A stretch of 64,000 nucleotides of DNA from Burkholderiales bacterium (GCA_026417035.1 JAOAEA010000006.1:1-64000), one strand, 5' to 3'; shown: positions 50,510 through 59,706, counted from the first letter of the stretch. Translations and numbers: made by a program. The notes: generated by a model from the sequence alone, not told the origin.

Positions 50510-51534
50510 GCCGGCCCGAACTGCTCGGCGAGCGCGCGCTCGACGCGGGTCGTGGATCCGGCGTCGTCGAGCGGGTTGCGGCGCAGCCGGTGGCGCAACG
50601 CCGCGGGGGCGACGCGGCGCAGGTGCGCTTCGCCGACCGCTCCGTCGCCCTCGAGGCTCGCGAGCGCGCGCGCCGCGCGCATGAGCGTGAGCTCACCGCG
50701 CAGCCCGTCGGTGCCGAGCCGCATGCAGAGCTCCGCCGCAGCGCCGAGCGCCGCGTCGGGAACCGCCACGCCGGGAAGCCGCTCGCGCGCCGCGAGGATG
50801 CGGCGCCGCAGCCGGGCGTCCTCGCGCTTCCAGCGCGCGGCGAACGCGGCCGGGTCGCGGTCGAACGCGTCGCGGCGGCGCACGACCTCGATGCGCACGG
50901 CGAGCTCCGACGGGGTCTTCACCTCCACCGAGAGGCCGAAGCGGTCGAGGAGCTGCGGCCGGAGCTCGCCCTCCTCCGGATTGCCGCTGCCGATCAACAC
51001 GAAACGCGCCGGGTGCCGCACCGAGAGCCCCTCGCGCTCGACGACGTTCTCGCCCGAGGCGGCGACGTCGAGGAGCACGTCGACGAGGTGGTCTTCGAGG
51101 AGGTTCACCTCGTCGATGTAGAGGAAGCCGCGGTGCGCGCGCGCGAGCAGGCCCGGCTCGAAGGCCTTCACGCCGTGGGCGAGCGCGCGTTCGAGATCGA
51201 GCGCGCCGACGACGCGGTCCTCGGTGGCGCCGAGCGGCAAGTCCACCACCGGCACCGGCACCAGCCGCGACTTGGGGGGGCCGTTCCCCTTGGCCCCCGT
51301 GCAGCGCTCGCACAGCTTCGCGACTGCGCCCGGGTCGCAGCCATAGGGGCAGCCGACCACTGCACGCATCGGCGGCAAGAGCGCCGCCAGCGCGCGCACC
51401 GTGGTGGACTTCCCGGTGCCCCGGTCGCCGAAGACGAGGACCCCGCCGATGGTCGGATCGACCGCCGCGATCAGGAGGGCGAGCTTCATCTCGTCCTGGC
51501 CGACGATCGCCGAAAACGGGAATGCCGTCGCCAT
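50506..51534 (-). CDS. bchI: Magnesium chelatase ATPase subunit I
   Basis: The product (342 residues) is the AAA+ motor of Mg chelatase. Walker A is [20 protein letters not shown] near residue 38 and Walker B is [42 protein letters not shown] and [18 protein letters not shown] (sensor 1 and arginine finger) are clear. An insertion between Walker A and VVDLP holds four cysteines ([20 protein letters not shown]), a possible metal site. It is first in the bchI-D-O-crtI-B operon; the PpsR pair near 51.7 kb is upstream. Confidence 0.95.
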   Translation of the reverse strand: MATAFPFSAIVGQDEMKLALLIAAVDPTIGGVLVFGDRGTGKSTTVRALAALLPPMRAVVGCPYGCDPGAVAKLCERCTGAKGNGPPKSRLVPVPVVDLPLGATEDRVVGALDLERALAHGVKAFEPGLLARAHRGFLYIDEVNLLEDHLVDVLLDVAASGENVVEREGLSVRHPARFVLIGSGNPEEGELRPQLLDRFGLSVEVKTPSELAVRIEVVRRRDAFDRDPAAFAARWKREDARLRRRILAARERLPGVAVPDAALGAAAELCMRLGTDGLRGELTLMRAARALASLEGDGAVGEAHLRRVAPAALRHRLRRNPLDDAGSTTRVERALAEQFGPA

Positions 51535-51665
51535 CGCCTCACTCCTTCGGGGCCGGCCGCCGGCCGGCGGCGCCGGTGCAGCGCCGGTCGCCGCGCACGC
51601 CGCGGCCGCCATGGCCCGGCCCCTGCGCCGAGCCTGCAAGCACGGGTCGGTTTGATTTTGACATG

Positions 51666-51708
51666 TGTCAACAAATTCTGACAGTGGTATTGTTAGCCTC
51701 AGTTGACC
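51666..51708. promoter_or_regulatory. Tandem PpsR/CrtJ sites between bchI and bchE
   Basis: TGTCAACAAATTCTGACA (51666-51683) is a perfect TGT-N12-ACA palindrome. TGTTAGCCTCAGTTGACC (51691-51708) differs in its last base and lies 7 bp away. The AT-rich block is 36 bp upstream of the bchE start and about 130 bp from bchI, in a divergent gap. Both transcription units could be repressed from here under oxygen. Confidence 0.85.
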
Positions 51709-51744
51709 TACCCCGATCCGTCGGGCAGCGCCACGGAGGCCGGC

Positions 51745-53460
51745 ATGCGCATCCTGCTGATTCATCCGAACTATCACTCCGGCGGCGCGGAGATCGCCGG
51801 CAACTGGCCCCCCGCCTGGGTCGCCTACGTCGTCGGCTACCTGAAAGCGGGCGGTTACACGGACGTGACGTTCGTGGACGCCATGACGAACCACCTGGAC
51901 GACGAGGCGGTGCGGGCGCGGATCGCCGCGGTCCGCCCGGACATCGTCGGCTGCACCGCGATCACCCCGGCAATCTACAAGGCGGAGCGCCTGCTCCAGA
52001 TCGCCAAGGAAGTCGACCCGGGCATCGTGACCGTCCTCGGCGGCATCCACGGGACCTTCATGTATCCCCAGGTGCTCAAGGAGGCCCCCTGGATCGACGC
52101 CGTGGTGCGTGGCGAAGGCGAGCAGGTCTTCCTGAACCTCGTGCGCGCGGTGGACGACGGCAGCTGGCGGACCGACCGCAGCTCGGTCCGGGGCATCGCC
52201 TACCTCGCGGCGGACGGCAGGGTCGTCGCCACGCCCGCCGAGCCCCCGATCGCCGACCTCGACCGGATCGCGCCCGACTGGGGCATCCTGGAGTGGGCGA
52301 AGTACGTCTACATCCCGATGGGCGTGCGCGTCGCGATCCCCAACTTCGCGCGCGGCTGCCCGTTCACGTGCAGCTTCTGCAGCCAGTGGAAGTTCTGGCG
52401 CGACTACCGGGTGCGCGATCCGAAGAAGGTCGTGGACGAGATCGAGCAGCTCGTGCGCGAGCACGGCGTCGGCTTCTTCATCCTCGCCGACGAGGAGCCG
52501 ACCATCCACCGCCGGAAGTTCATCCAGTTCTGCGAGGAGCTGATCGCGCGCAGGCTCGGCGTGCTGTGGGGCATCAACACGCGCGTGACCGACATCCTGC
52601 GCGACGAGAAGCTGCTGCCGATGTTCCGCAGGGCGGGCCTCATCCACGTCTCGCTCGGCACCGAGGCGGCGGCGCAGCTCAAGCTCGACCGCTTCAACAA
52701 GGAGACGACGATCGCCCAGAACAAGAAGGCGATCCAGCTCCTGCGCGAGGCGGGCATCGTCACCGAGGCGCAGTTCATCGTCGGCCTCGAGAACGAGACC
52801 GCCGAGACGCTCGAGGAGACCTACCGCATGGCGCAGGACTGGAAACCCGACATGGCCAACTGGGCGATGTACACCCCCTGGCCGTTCTCGGACCTCTTCC
52901 AGGAGCTCGGCGACAAGGTCGAGGTGTTCGACTTCGAGAAGTACAACTTCGTGACGCCGATCATGAAGCCCGACGCCATGGACCGCGGCGAGCTGCTCGA
53001 CCGGGTGATGCACAACTACCGGCGCTTCTTCATGCGCAAGGCGTTCCTCGAGTACCCGTTCACGCGCGACCGGCAGCGCCGCAAGTACCTGATGGGCTGC
53101 CTCAAGGCGTTCGCCAAGAGCGGCTTCCAGCGCACCTTCTACGACCTCGGGCGCGTCGGCTACTGGGGTCCGCAGACGCGCAAGACGGTGAGCTTCGGCT
53201 TCGACGGCTCGCGCCGCATCGACCCGGCGACGGCCCAGGCGCTCGCGCGGGTCGACGACGGCTGGGTCACGATGCACGGACCCAAGATCGAGCACCGGCG
53301 CCGCAAGGGCGAGGAGAACGTGCGCATCGCGATGGCGTGCGGCGGTGGCAAGGAGCAGCTCGAGGATAGCGAGCCCGAAGCCGCCTCGGCGCGCGCCGGC
53401 GCGCCGCTCGCGAACACGGCGCCCGGCACGCCTCTGGCACACGCGGCGCCGTCGCGCTGA
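51745..53460 (+). CDS. bchE: Anaerobic Mg-protoporphyrin IX monomethyl ester oxidative cyclase
   Basis: The product (571 residues from ATG 51745, with CACGGAGGCCGGC ahead) is a B12-dependent radical-SAM enzyme that builds ring E with oxygen from water. The N-terminal B12-binding region begins [22 protein letters not shown]. The radical-SAM cluster motif is [20 protein letters not shown] near residue 205. [23 protein letters not shown] and [10 protein letters not shown]-type sequence [19 protein letters not shown] follow. The last 40 residues are low-complexity and Ala-rich. It duplicates the role of AcsF under anoxic conditions. Confidence 0.95.
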   Translation: MRILLIHPNYHSGGAEIAGNWPPAWVAYVVGYLKAGGYTDVTFVDAMTNHLDDEAVRARIAAVRPDIVGCTAITPAIYKAERLLQIAKEVDPGIVTVLGGIHGTFMYPQVLKEAPWIDAVVRGEGEQVFLNLVRAVDDGSWRTDRSSVRGIAYLAADGRVVATPAEPPIADLDRIAPDWGILEWAKYVYIPMGVRVAIPNFARGCPFTCSFCSQWKFWRDYRVRDPKKVVDEIEQLVREHGVGFFILADEEPTIHRRKFIQFCEELIARRLGVLWGINTRVTDILRDEKLLPMFRRAGLIHVSLGTEAAAQLKLDRFNKETTIAQNKKAIQLLREAGIVTEAQFIVGLENETAETLEETYRMAQDWKPDMANWAMYTPWPFSDLFQELGDKVEVFDFEKYNFVTPIMKPDAMDRGELLDRVMHNYRRFFMRKAFLEYPFTRDRQRRKYLMGCLKAFAKSGFQRTFYDLGRVGYWGPQTRKTVSFGFDGSRRIDPATAQALARVDDGWVTMHGPKIEHRRRKGEENVRIAMACGGGKEQLEDSEPEAASARAGAPLANTAPGTPLAHAAPSR

Positions 53461-53474
53461 GCGGCCTTGCGGCG

Positions 53475-54101
53475 ATGACCGGCGCGCGACCCGCGGCGGG
53501 GGATGCGCATGCGGGCGTCGGGGCCGGACGCATCGGCCCGAACGCCATCGTGCGCGTCGCGGAGGCGCTCGAGGCGCGCCTCGGCGCCGGTACGCGCGAC
53601 GACCTCTTCCGCGCCATCGGCCTGGCGGCGTATCTCGAACGCATGCCGGAGCGGATGGTGGACGAGGCCGAGGTCGCGCTTCTCCAGGCGCGGCTCGTCG
53701 CCGACCTCGGCCGCAGTCTCGCCCGGGAAGTGAACCGCGACGCCGGGGCGCGCACCGGCGACTATCTCCTTCGCCACCGCATCCCCGCTCCGGCGCAACG
53801 GGCGCTGCGGCTCCTGCCGGCGCCGCTCGCCGCGCGCGCGCTCGCCGCCGCGATCGCGCGCCACGCCTGGACGTTCGCGGGCAGCGGGGCGTTCGCCTAC
53901 GTGCCCGGTAAACCATTCCGCTTCACGATCGCCGGCTGCCCGCTCTGCCGCACGATGCGCGCGTGCCAGCCCATGTGCGACTACTACGCCGCGACCTTCG
54001 AGCGCCTGCTGCGCGCCCTCGTGGCGCGCGAGGCCCGCGTCACCGAGACGGCCTGTCAGGCCGCGGGCGCCGCGGCGTGCGCTTTCGACGCCGCCTGGTG
54101 A
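53475..54101 (+). CDS. bchJ: BchJ, 4VR-domain protein
   Basis: The product (208 residues) has a V4R/4-vinyl-reductase-type ligand-binding domain. Features are [80 protein letters not shown] and [16 protein letters not shown], ending in a cysteine-containing tail. In Rhodobacter bchJ mutants accumulate divinyl pigment, but the main 8-vinyl reductases are other proteins (BciA, BciB); none is seen here. It starts 14 bp after bchE, which may suggest a carrier role around that step. Confidence 0.9.
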   Translation: MTGARPAAGDAHAGVGAGRIGPNAIVRVAEALEARLGAGTRDDLFRAIGLAAYLERMPERMVDEAEVALLQARLVADLGRSLAREVNRDAGARTGDYLLRHRIPAPAQRALRLLPAPLAARALAAAIARHAWTFAGSGAFAYVPGKPFRFTIAGCPLCRTMRACQPMCDYYAATFERLLRALVAREARVTETACQAAGAAACAFDAAW

Positions 54102-54147
54102 TCCGGCTCGCGGCGGGCCCGCGCGGCGGCGCCGGTAGAATGCGCGC

Positions 54148-54573
54148 ATGCTCAAGCTCCTCGTCGCCGTCGACGGCTCCGAGAACGGCCTGCGCGCGGT
54201 GCGCCACGTCGCCGACCTCGCGCGGCGCGGGATCCGCGTCGAGGCCGTCCTCCTCAACGTGCAGCCGCCGGTGATGTCCGGCGAGGTCGGCGCGATCGCG
54301 CCCGCGGAGCTCGCGGAGGAAGTGCGCGCCGCGGCCTCCGCCGAAGCCCTGCGCACGGCGCGTGCGCTGCTCGCGGAAGCGCCCGTGCCGGCCGTCGAGC
54401 AGGTGGCCACGGGCGATCCGGCGCAGGCGATCGTGTCGGCTGCGGAAGCGGCGCGCTGCGACGGCATCGTGATCGGCCGGCGGGGCCTGGGCCTCGTCGC
54501 GAGCCTCGCGCTCGGGTCGGTGTCGTCGCAGGTGCTGCGGCTCGCCACGCTGCCGGTCACGGTGGTCAAGTGA
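54148..54573 (+). CDS. Universal stress protein UspA family (first of two)
   Basis: The product (141 residues) begins MLKLLVAVDGSENGLRAVRHVADLA and ends with the ATP-binding loop CDGIVIGRRGLGLVASLALG, then SVSSQVLRLATLPVTVVK (G-x2-G-x9-G-S). This is a soluble USP of the nucleotide-binding class. Its stop overlaps the GTG of the next usp gene, forming a pair. It starts 46 bp after bchJ on the same strand and may be transcribed with bchE-bchJ. Function in this cluster is unknown; stress or oxygen response is a family-level expectation only. Confidence 0.88.
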   Translation: MLKLLVAVDGSENGLRAVRHVADLARRGIRVEAVLLNVQPPVMSGEVGAIAPAELAEEVRAAASAEALRTARALLAEAPVPAVEQVATGDPAQAIVSAAEAARCDGIVIGRRGLGLVASLALGSVSSQVLRLATLPVTVVK

Positions 54574-55010
54574 GCGACGCGGCGCCCCTCAGGCTGCTCG
54601 TCGCCGTGGACGGCTCCGCACCGAGCCTGCGCGCGCTCGACTACGCCCTCAGGCTCCGCGCAGAGGCGCCTGCCGCGGAGCTCGTGCTCGTCGCGGTGCG
54701 CGAGCCGATGCTCGTCGTCGAGGCGCTGCTCGCCCCGCGCGAGGAGCTGATCGAGCACTGGTCCGCCTCGCGCACGCACGAGCGCCTGCGCGCCGTGCGC
54801 GAGAAGCTCGAGCGCGCCGGAGCGAGCGGCGACGTCGAGATCGTCGACGGCGTGCCCGCGGAGGTGATCGTCGCCCGCGCGCGCGAGCTCGGCGCCGACC
54901 TCGTCCTCATGGGCAGCCGCGGCCTCAACCCCTTGCGCGAGCTGGCGCTCGGCTCGGTCGCGAAGTCCGTGCTCGCGCTCGCCGACTGCCCGGTCGTCGT
55001 CGTGCGGTAG
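54570..55010 (+). CDS. Universal stress protein UspA family (second of two)
   Basis: The product (146 residues from GTG 54570) begins RLLVAVDGSAPSLRALDYAL and ends in ADLVLMGSRGLNPLRELALG, then SVAKSVLALADCPVVVVR, the nucleotide-binding USP signature. It diverges from its upstream neighbour enough to be an old duplication rather than a recent copy. The pair probably forms homo- or heterodimers. After it comes a non-coding gap of 258 bp with a strong hairpin at 55051-55070. Confidence 0.88.
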   Translation: MSDAAPLRLLVAVDGSAPSLRALDYALRLRAEAPAAELVLVAVREPMLVVEALLAPREELIEHWSASRTHERLRAVREKLERAGASGDVEIVDGVPAEVIVARARELGADLVLMGSRGLNPLRELALGSVAKSVLALADCPVVVVR

Positions 55011-55050
55011 GGGCGGGGCCACCGGCTGGCAATCCGGCTGGACGCTCCCG

Positions 55051-55070
55051 GCGTCGCCTTTGGGCGACGC
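55051..55070. terminator. Possible terminator hairpin after the usp pair
   Basis: GCGTCGCC TTTG GGCGACGC is a perfect 8-bp stem with a 4-nt loop, 40 bp after the second usp stop. No T-run follows on either strand, so termination would need Rho or the structure may act in RNA stability. The rest of 55011-55268 holds no gene. Its last 130 bp are AT-rich (TTTTTTGATTGCAAAAAC around 55170) and probably include the promoter of the thiolase gene. Confidence 0.4.
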
Positions 55071-55268
55071 ACCGCGCCGGGAACCGGGGCCGCACTACCC
55101 GCATCCGTGGCCCGGTCCGACCGTCCGCGTTGACGGATCGCAAAATGCCCGTCACCCAGTGGTGCTAGTTTTTTGATTGCAAAAACAAGAGCGCATCCCG
55201 GCCACCGCGCAACGGCCGGGACAAGAACGGCCGAGCAGTCATCCTTCGGCTGGCAAAGGAGCAAGGCC

Positions 55269-56546
55269 ATGAGAAACCGCTTGAGCGAGAAAGTCGCCAT
55301 CGCGGGGGTCGGGTGCACCCGCTTCGGCAACATGCTCGAAGCACCCGAGCTCAAGGGCAAGAGCATCCAGGAGATCGCGGCCGACGCGGCGCGCGAGGCC
55401 CTGGAGGATGCCCACATCACCGCGCAGGACATCGATGCTGTTTACGTCGGCAACGCCATGGTGCACAGCTCGCAGACCCCCGCGACGCAGACGCAGATCG
55501 CGAAGTGGATCGGCGCGCAATTCAAGGCCGGCATGCACTTCGAGGCGCAGTGCTCGACGACGAACGTCGGAGCAGCGCTCGCCGCGCAGGCGATCGCCTC
55601 GGGCGTGTACGACCGGGTGCTGGTGATCGGCGTTGAAACGACGCGCACGCGGGTCAAGGGCTACAGCCCCTACGAACGCGAGGCGATCCCGGCGCAGCAG
55701 ACCTGGCTATGGACGGACATGGCGGTAAACCAGGCCTATTCGGTGCCGCAGGGGTACGACATCTTCTCCACCTACAACGGTCTGCTGGCGCTGGGCTACT
55801 GCCGCAAGTACGGGATCTCGGTCGACGATTTCGACCGCGGCATGTTCGAGCTCTGCCGGACGCGCCGCCTGCACGGCTCGATGAACCCGAAAGCGAACGA
55901 GCAGGAGACGCTGGAGCAGGTGGCCACGCGCTACGGCTTCGACGACGCGTGGGAGTTCTGGCGCTCGCCGGAGAACCCCTTCTGCGCCTGGCCGTCGCGG
56001 GTGCGCAGCCTCGTCACGACCGCCGACGGCGCGTCGGCGATGGTGCTCGCGCGGGCCGGGGACGCCAAGGCGATGAACCCGCAGCCCGTCGAGCTCAAGG
56101 GCTTCGGCATCTGCCACTCCGACCTGCCCTGGTACACGGACGATCCGACGTTCTGGAAGTTCGACAAGATCGCAACCGACCAAGCCTTCGCGATGGCCGG
56201 CATCACGGCCGCGGACCTGGACTACGTGCACACGCACGACTGCTCCCACATCTCGGGCATCTGCACCGCCGAAATGATGGGCTACCTCGAGGCCGGTAAG
56301 GGGCTCCAGGCGGCGTGCGAGGGGCGCCTGCGGTTCGACGGCGACCGGCCGATGTCGACGCACGGCGGCCGCCACGCTTTCGGGCACGCATGGGCGGCGA
56401 GCGCCGGTTCGGACACCTACGAAGCAGTGCTGCAGATGCGCGGCAAGGCCGGCAAGCGACAGATGCCCAAGCGGCCCGAGATCGCCGCGATTCACACGCA
56501 TGGCTACGCCATGGTCGGGACCACCATTGTTCTGGGAGCGATGTGA
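55269..56546 (+). CDS. Thiolase-like acyltransferase (SCP-x type)
   Basis: The product (425 residues from ATG 55269, with AAAGGAGCAAGGCC ahead) is a thiolase-superfamily enzyme of the SCP-x/DUF35-partnered type. It begins KVAIAGVGCTRFGNM. The nucleophilic Cys is in FEAQCSTTNVGAALAAQA near residue 96, and HTHDCSHISGICTAEMMGYLEAG and GGRHAFGHAWAASAGSDT supply the His motifs. The GHP of degradative thiolases is GHA here. It is followed at once by a zinc-ribbon OB-fold protein, the usual partner. Acyl-CoA metabolism is likely; the substrate is unknown. Its base composition is visibly less GC-rich than the pigment genes. Confidence 0.85.
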   Translation: MRNRLSEKVAIAGVGCTRFGNMLEAPELKGKSIQEIAADAAREALEDAHITAQDIDAVYVGNAMVHSSQTPATQTQIAKWIGAQFKAGMHFEAQCSTTNVGAALAAQAIASGVYDRVLVIGVETTRTRVKGYSPYEREAIPAQQTWLWTDMAVNQAYSVPQGYDIFSTYNGLLALGYCRKYGISVDDFDRGMFELCRTRRLHGSMNPKANEQETLEQVATRYGFDDAWEFWRSPENPFCAWPSRVRSLVTTADGASAMVLARAGDAKAMNPQPVELKGFGICHSDLPWYTDDPTFWKFDKIATDQAFAMAGITAADLDYVHTHDCSHISGICTAEMMGYLEAGKGLQAACEGRLRFDGDRPMSTHGGRHAFGHAWAASAGSDTYEAVLQMRGKAGKRQMPKRPEIAAIHTHGYAMVGTTIVLGAM

Positions 56547-56547
56547 C

Positions 56548-56997
56548 ATGTGTGCGCAAGCTACTCAAAGGGTCGAAGCCCGCGCTCCGGCGGCGGAGGC
56601 GAAGTCGTACGTCGAGCAGTACTACGATGCCCTGCGCGATGGCCGGTTTCTCGCCCACAAGTGCCGCAAGTGCGGCCGCTACACCTTCCCGCCGACGACC
56701 TGCTGCGAGCACTGCGGCAGCTGGGACTTCGAGGCGGCCTACCTCTCAGGGCGGGGCATGCTCCTATACGCCTCGCACGGGATCGCCCCGCCGCCGCACC
56801 CGCGGTTCGCGGGGATCGCGCCCTACGTCTACGGGCAGATCATGCTCGACGAGGGCGTCGCGGTGCAGGCGATCGTGCGCGGCGTCGAAGCGACGCCGCA
56901 GGCGCTGCGCGCGATCTTCGAACGCGGCCCGCTGCCGGTGAACGCCTGCGTCATGAGCATGACGGATCTCCCGGTGCTCGCGTTCGAGCTCGCCTGA
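56548..56997 (+). CDS. DUF35 zinc-ribbon/OB-fold acyl-CoA partner protein
   Basis: The product (149 residues from ATG 56548, overlapping region of the upstream stop) has the rubredoxin-like zinc ribbon CRKCGRYTFPPTTCCEHCG (four metal cysteines) after a helical YVEQYYDALRDGRFLAHK, then an OB-fold beta domain GMLLYASHGIAPPPHPRF and VYGQIMLDEGVAVQAIV. Proteins of this kind bind acyl-CoA and form complexes with SCP-x-like thiolases. It starts one base after the thiolase stop. Together the pair looks like a small catabolic or biosynthetic acyltransferase unit. Confidence 0.85.
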   Translation: MCAQATQRVEARAPAAEAKSYVEQYYDALRDGRFLAHKCRKCGRYTFPPTTCCEHCGSWDFEAAYLSGRGMLLYASHGIAPPPHPRFAGIAPYVYGQIMLDEGVAVQAIVRGVEATPQALRAIFERGPLPVNACVMSMTDLPVLAFELA

Positions 56998-57058
56998 CGC
57001 CGAGGCGTTGGAAGCCGCCGCTTCGCGCGGGCGGCCGTGTCGTGAACGGCGGCGCGGG

Positions 57059-57760
57059 CTAACGTTCCGCCGCTTCGGCGAGCTCGCGCACCTGCGCGAG
57101 CAGGCCCTCCGCGGTGATCGAGGGCACGACCGGAACGCCCGCCTCGCGCAAAACGTCCGCGGTCCACACGTTGCACGTGCGAAAGAGGTGGAACGCTTCG
57201 CGCGAGGCGTAGAAGCGGCCCGCACCGCCCGGGAGGGTGGCGAGCCGGACCGGCCTGCCCTCGGCATCGAGCTCGTGGCTCGCGGCGACGCGCGCAACGA
57301 GTCGCGCGAGGCCCTCGTGCGTCACCGTCAGCGCGACGGCATCGCCCGGCTCGAAACGGCGCGCGACCGGCGCATCGAGCGCGACGAAGAGGAGTACACC
57401 CGGCGTCGGCCAGAGGAGCGCGCGCGCGGCGAGCCACACGCCGGGGTCTTCGGCCTGGTAGTACTCGCGGTCGCCCCAGCCGACCTCGAGGTATTCCGCG
57501 TGGGGAAAGTCGCGCCGCGCCGGCCACGCGTCCGCGGGGACGTCGGCCGCGCGCACTGCGATGCCGGTGTGCATGGCGCGCGCGACGACGTAGACGACGT
57601 GCGCACCGGCCTGCGGCGACGGCGGCTCGAGCCGCTCCGCGCGCGGGGCGGCGCACGCGGCGGCGAGCGCCGCGAAGAGCGCCGCCGCGAAGCGGACCGG
57701 AGAGCTCGCGCGCCCGCTAGCGGCGTGGCGGAGCCGGGCCACCGAGCTGCTGGTCGCCAT
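57059..57760 (-). CDS. DUF2459 family protein, probable lipoprotein
   Basis: The product is 233 residues (ATG 57760; a GTG at 57742 would give a cleaner signal peptide). The N-terminus has a basic stretch and the hydrophobic VRFAAALFAALAAACAAP, with a possible lipobox Cys. The core AHVVYVVARAMHTGIAVRA, then HAEYLEVGWGDREYYQAEDPG and NVWTADVLREAGVPVVPS match the DUF2459 (TIGR02117) family, whose activity is not known; conserved His, Asp and Cys (HTG, GWGD, TCNVWTA) suggest a NlpC/P60-like or related fold. Its start overlaps the end of the protease gene upstream. Confidence 0.75.
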   Translation of the reverse strand: MATSSSVARLRHAASGRASSPVRFAAALFAALAAACAAPRAERLEPPSPQAGAHVVYVVARAMHTGIAVRAADVPADAWPARRDFPHAEYLEVGWGDREYYQAEDPGVWLAARALLWPTPGVLLFVALDAPVARRFEPGDAVALTVTHEGLARLVARVAASHELDAEGRPVRLATLPGGAGRFYASREAFHLFRTCNVWTADVLREAGVPVVPSITAEGLLAQVRELAEAAER

Positions 57761-58922
57761 AGAGCGCGAGCCACTTCAGGATGTCCTCGCGCAGGATCAA
57801 CCCCTGCAGCCGGCCGTCGGCGATGACCGGCAGCTGGTTGACGTTCCTCGCCGCGAGGAGCGAGAGGGCCTCGAGCGCGTCGTCCCCGGGCGCGACCGAG
57901 GCGAGCGCGTCGGCCGGCGTCATGATCGCCGCGACCGCGGTCTCGTCCCAGCGCTCGCGCGGCACGCGGCGCACGTCGGCGAGCGTCACCATCCCGACGA
58001 GCCTCCCGCCGTCCTCGACCGGGAACGCGCGCTGGTCGCTCGCGAGGAGATAACCCGCCACGAAGTCCGACACCGCGAGCCCGGGCGGCACCGCGGCGAG
58101 GGCGCGGCGCATCAGGCGCGCCACCGGCACGTTCTCGAGCGCGTCACGCACGAGCACCTGGCGGTAGCTCGCGAGCGCGGCGTTGTTGAGAAACCACCCG
58201 ATGAACATCAGCCACAGCCCGCTCACGAGGCCGACGCCGAACACGGGCACGCGGATGCCGGCCGCCATGGCGAGCCCCACCGCGATGAGGAACCAGGCGA
58301 AGCCCTGCCCCGCGCTCGAGGCCCATCGGGTCGCGCGGCGGAGGTCCCCGCTCGCGCCCCAGAGGAGCGCGCGCAGCACCCGGCCGCCGTCGAGCGGGAA
58401 CGCGGGCACGAGGTTGAACGCGGCGAGCACGAGGTTCACCTGGCCGAGCCAGAGGAGGAGCGTCGCCGGTGCGCTCAAGGCCGCGAGGAGCCGCTCCGGG
58501 TGCTCGGGGTCGAGCTCGAGCGGCCCGACGAGCGCCGCAGAGGCGGCGAGCGCGGCGAGCCCGATCGCGAGGCTCGTGAGCGGACCCACGATCGCCATCG
58601 CGAGCTCGGCCCGCCAGCCGTGCGGCTCGCGCTCGAGGTGCGCCATGCCGCCGAAGATGAAGAGCGTGATGCGGCGGATCGTCATGCCGCGCGCGCGGCC
58701 GACGAGCGCGTGCGCGAGCTCGTGCAGCAGCACCGATACGAAGAAGAGCGCCGCGGCGGCGAGCGCGGTGCCCCAGGCGAGGAGGGGCGGCCAGTCCGGA
58801 TGCCAGGCGGGGAAGAGCCCGAGCGCGAGCGCATTCGCGATCAGGAAGAACACGATCGCGAGGCTCCAGTCGAGGTGGATCGCGATGCCCGCGATGCTGC
58901 CGATCCGGATGCCGTTGCCCAT
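57717..58922 (-). CDS. Site-2 protease family (M50B) metalloprotease with CBS domains
   Basis: The product (401 residues from ATG 58922, with GGGGGCGAGG ahead) is a membrane zinc protease. The catalytic motif VLLHELAHALVGR (HExxH) is near residue 57, and the third ligand is in NLVPAFPLDGGRVLRAL near residue 165. About six helices form the protease core. The C-terminal half has two CBS domains (DFVAGYLLASDQRAFPVEDG and ALSLLAARNVNQLPVIADG), nucleotide-responsive regulatory modules. A longer frame to 58952 exists but MGNGIRIGSIAGI is the usual start. Substrates are unknown. Confidence 0.9.
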   Translation of the reverse strand: MGNGIRIGSIAGIAIHLDWSLAIVFFLIANALALGLFPAWHPDWPPLLAWGTALAAAALFFVSVLLHELAHALVGRARGMTIRRITLFIFGGMAHLEREPHGWRAELAMAIVGPLTSLAIGLAALAASAALVGPLELDPEHPERLLAALSAPATLLLWLGQVNLVLAAFNLVPAFPLDGGRVLRALLWGASGDLRRATRWASSAGQGFAWFLIAVGLAMAAGIRVPVFGVGLVSGLWLMFIGWFLNNAALASYRQVLVRDALENVPVARLMRRALAAVPPGLAVSDFVAGYLLASDQRAFPVEDGGRLVGMVTLADVRRVPRERWDETAVAAIMTPADALASVAPGDDALEALSLLAARNVNQLPVIADGRLQGLILREDILKWLALYGDQQLGGPAPPRR

Positions 58923-59244
58923 CCTCGCCCCCCTGTCGACCGCCCCGAGCATAGCCCGCGGCGGCCGGATCTACGCGCGGCCGCCGCGCAAGCCGCGTTC
59001 GGCGCCGCCGTCGCGCCCGCGCGACGGCCGGCTCGGGCAAAGGCAGCCGGTGCGACGCGCCCGACGCCTCCGCGGACGGCGGCCGGCGCCCGAGGGTTTT
59101 CCAGGCCATGGGAGTCGACGATAATCGCGATGCCCCGGGCGGCGCCGGGATTTCCGCTCCCGCCCGTGGTGCCGGCGGGCGCAAGCCGAGGAGCGATCGG
59201 CGCCGCCCGCCGCCCCCGCAACGGCCTGTCACCGAGGAGCACTC
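58923..59244. other. Non-coding divergent gap between protease and lapA genes
   Basis: This 322-bp stretch separates the minus-strand protease gene from the plus-strand lapA. Open frames across it are Arg/Pro-rich and of shadow type. It should contain both promoters, but I see no clear -35/-10 pair or palindrome. The only recognisable site is the ribosome-binding sequence CCGAGGAGCACTC just before the lapA ATG. Confidence 0.5.
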
Positions 59245-59469
59245 ATGAGGTTCGTCTACATCGCGCTGATCGTCCTCGCGACCGCGCTGGTGGCCCTGTT
59301 CAAGTTCCAGAACCTCGAGACCGCCACGGTGTCGTTCCTCAACATGAGCGTCACGCTGCCGGTCTCGGTGCTGGTCCTCGTGATCTACGTGCTCGGGATG
59401 CTCACCGGCGGCGCGCTCTTCGGCCTGCTGAAGAGCTGGGCGCGCAAGGCGATGGCGAAGCCGGAATAG
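59245..59469 (+). CDS. lapA: LapA-domain (DUF1049) small membrane protein
   Basis: The product (74 residues) has two membrane helices: [20 protein letters not shown] and [25 protein letters not shown]. The central [17 protein letters not shown] segment matches LapA/DUF1049 proteins, which in E. coli work with LapB in controlling lipopolysaccharide synthesis. No lapB follows here. CCGAGGAGCACTC gives a good ribosome-binding site. A stem-loop ends the transcript 8 bp downstream. Confidence 0.85.
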   Translation: MRFVYIALIVLATALVALFKFQNLETATVSFLNMSVTLPVSVLVLVIYVLGMLTGGALFGLLKSWARKAMAKPE

Positions 59470-59476
59470 GAAGAAA

Positions 59477-59501
59477 AAGGCCCGCGGGTCGCGCGGGCCT
59501 T
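59477..59501 (+). terminator. Stem-loop terminator after lapA
   Basis: AAGGCCCGCG (59477-59486) and CGCGGGCCTT (59492-59501) pair perfectly over 10 bp with a 5-nt loop. AGAAAAA precedes the stem on the plus strand, which on the minus strand is a short T-run after the hairpin. It can therefore end both lapA and the tRNA-Ala gene coming from the right. Confidence 0.75.
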
Positions 59502-59514
59502 CGTCCGGTGTCGG

Positions 59515-59590
<76 letters not shown>

Positions 59591-59706
59591 GAAGGGGGCG
59601 GATTTTACCCCGGAGCGGGAACTCGGCACAACTCGGCCCCCGGTCCGGGTTGCGGGGGCCGCGGGGTGGCGCCTATAGTCGGCCGTCCTTCCGAGGAGAG
59701 CCGCCC

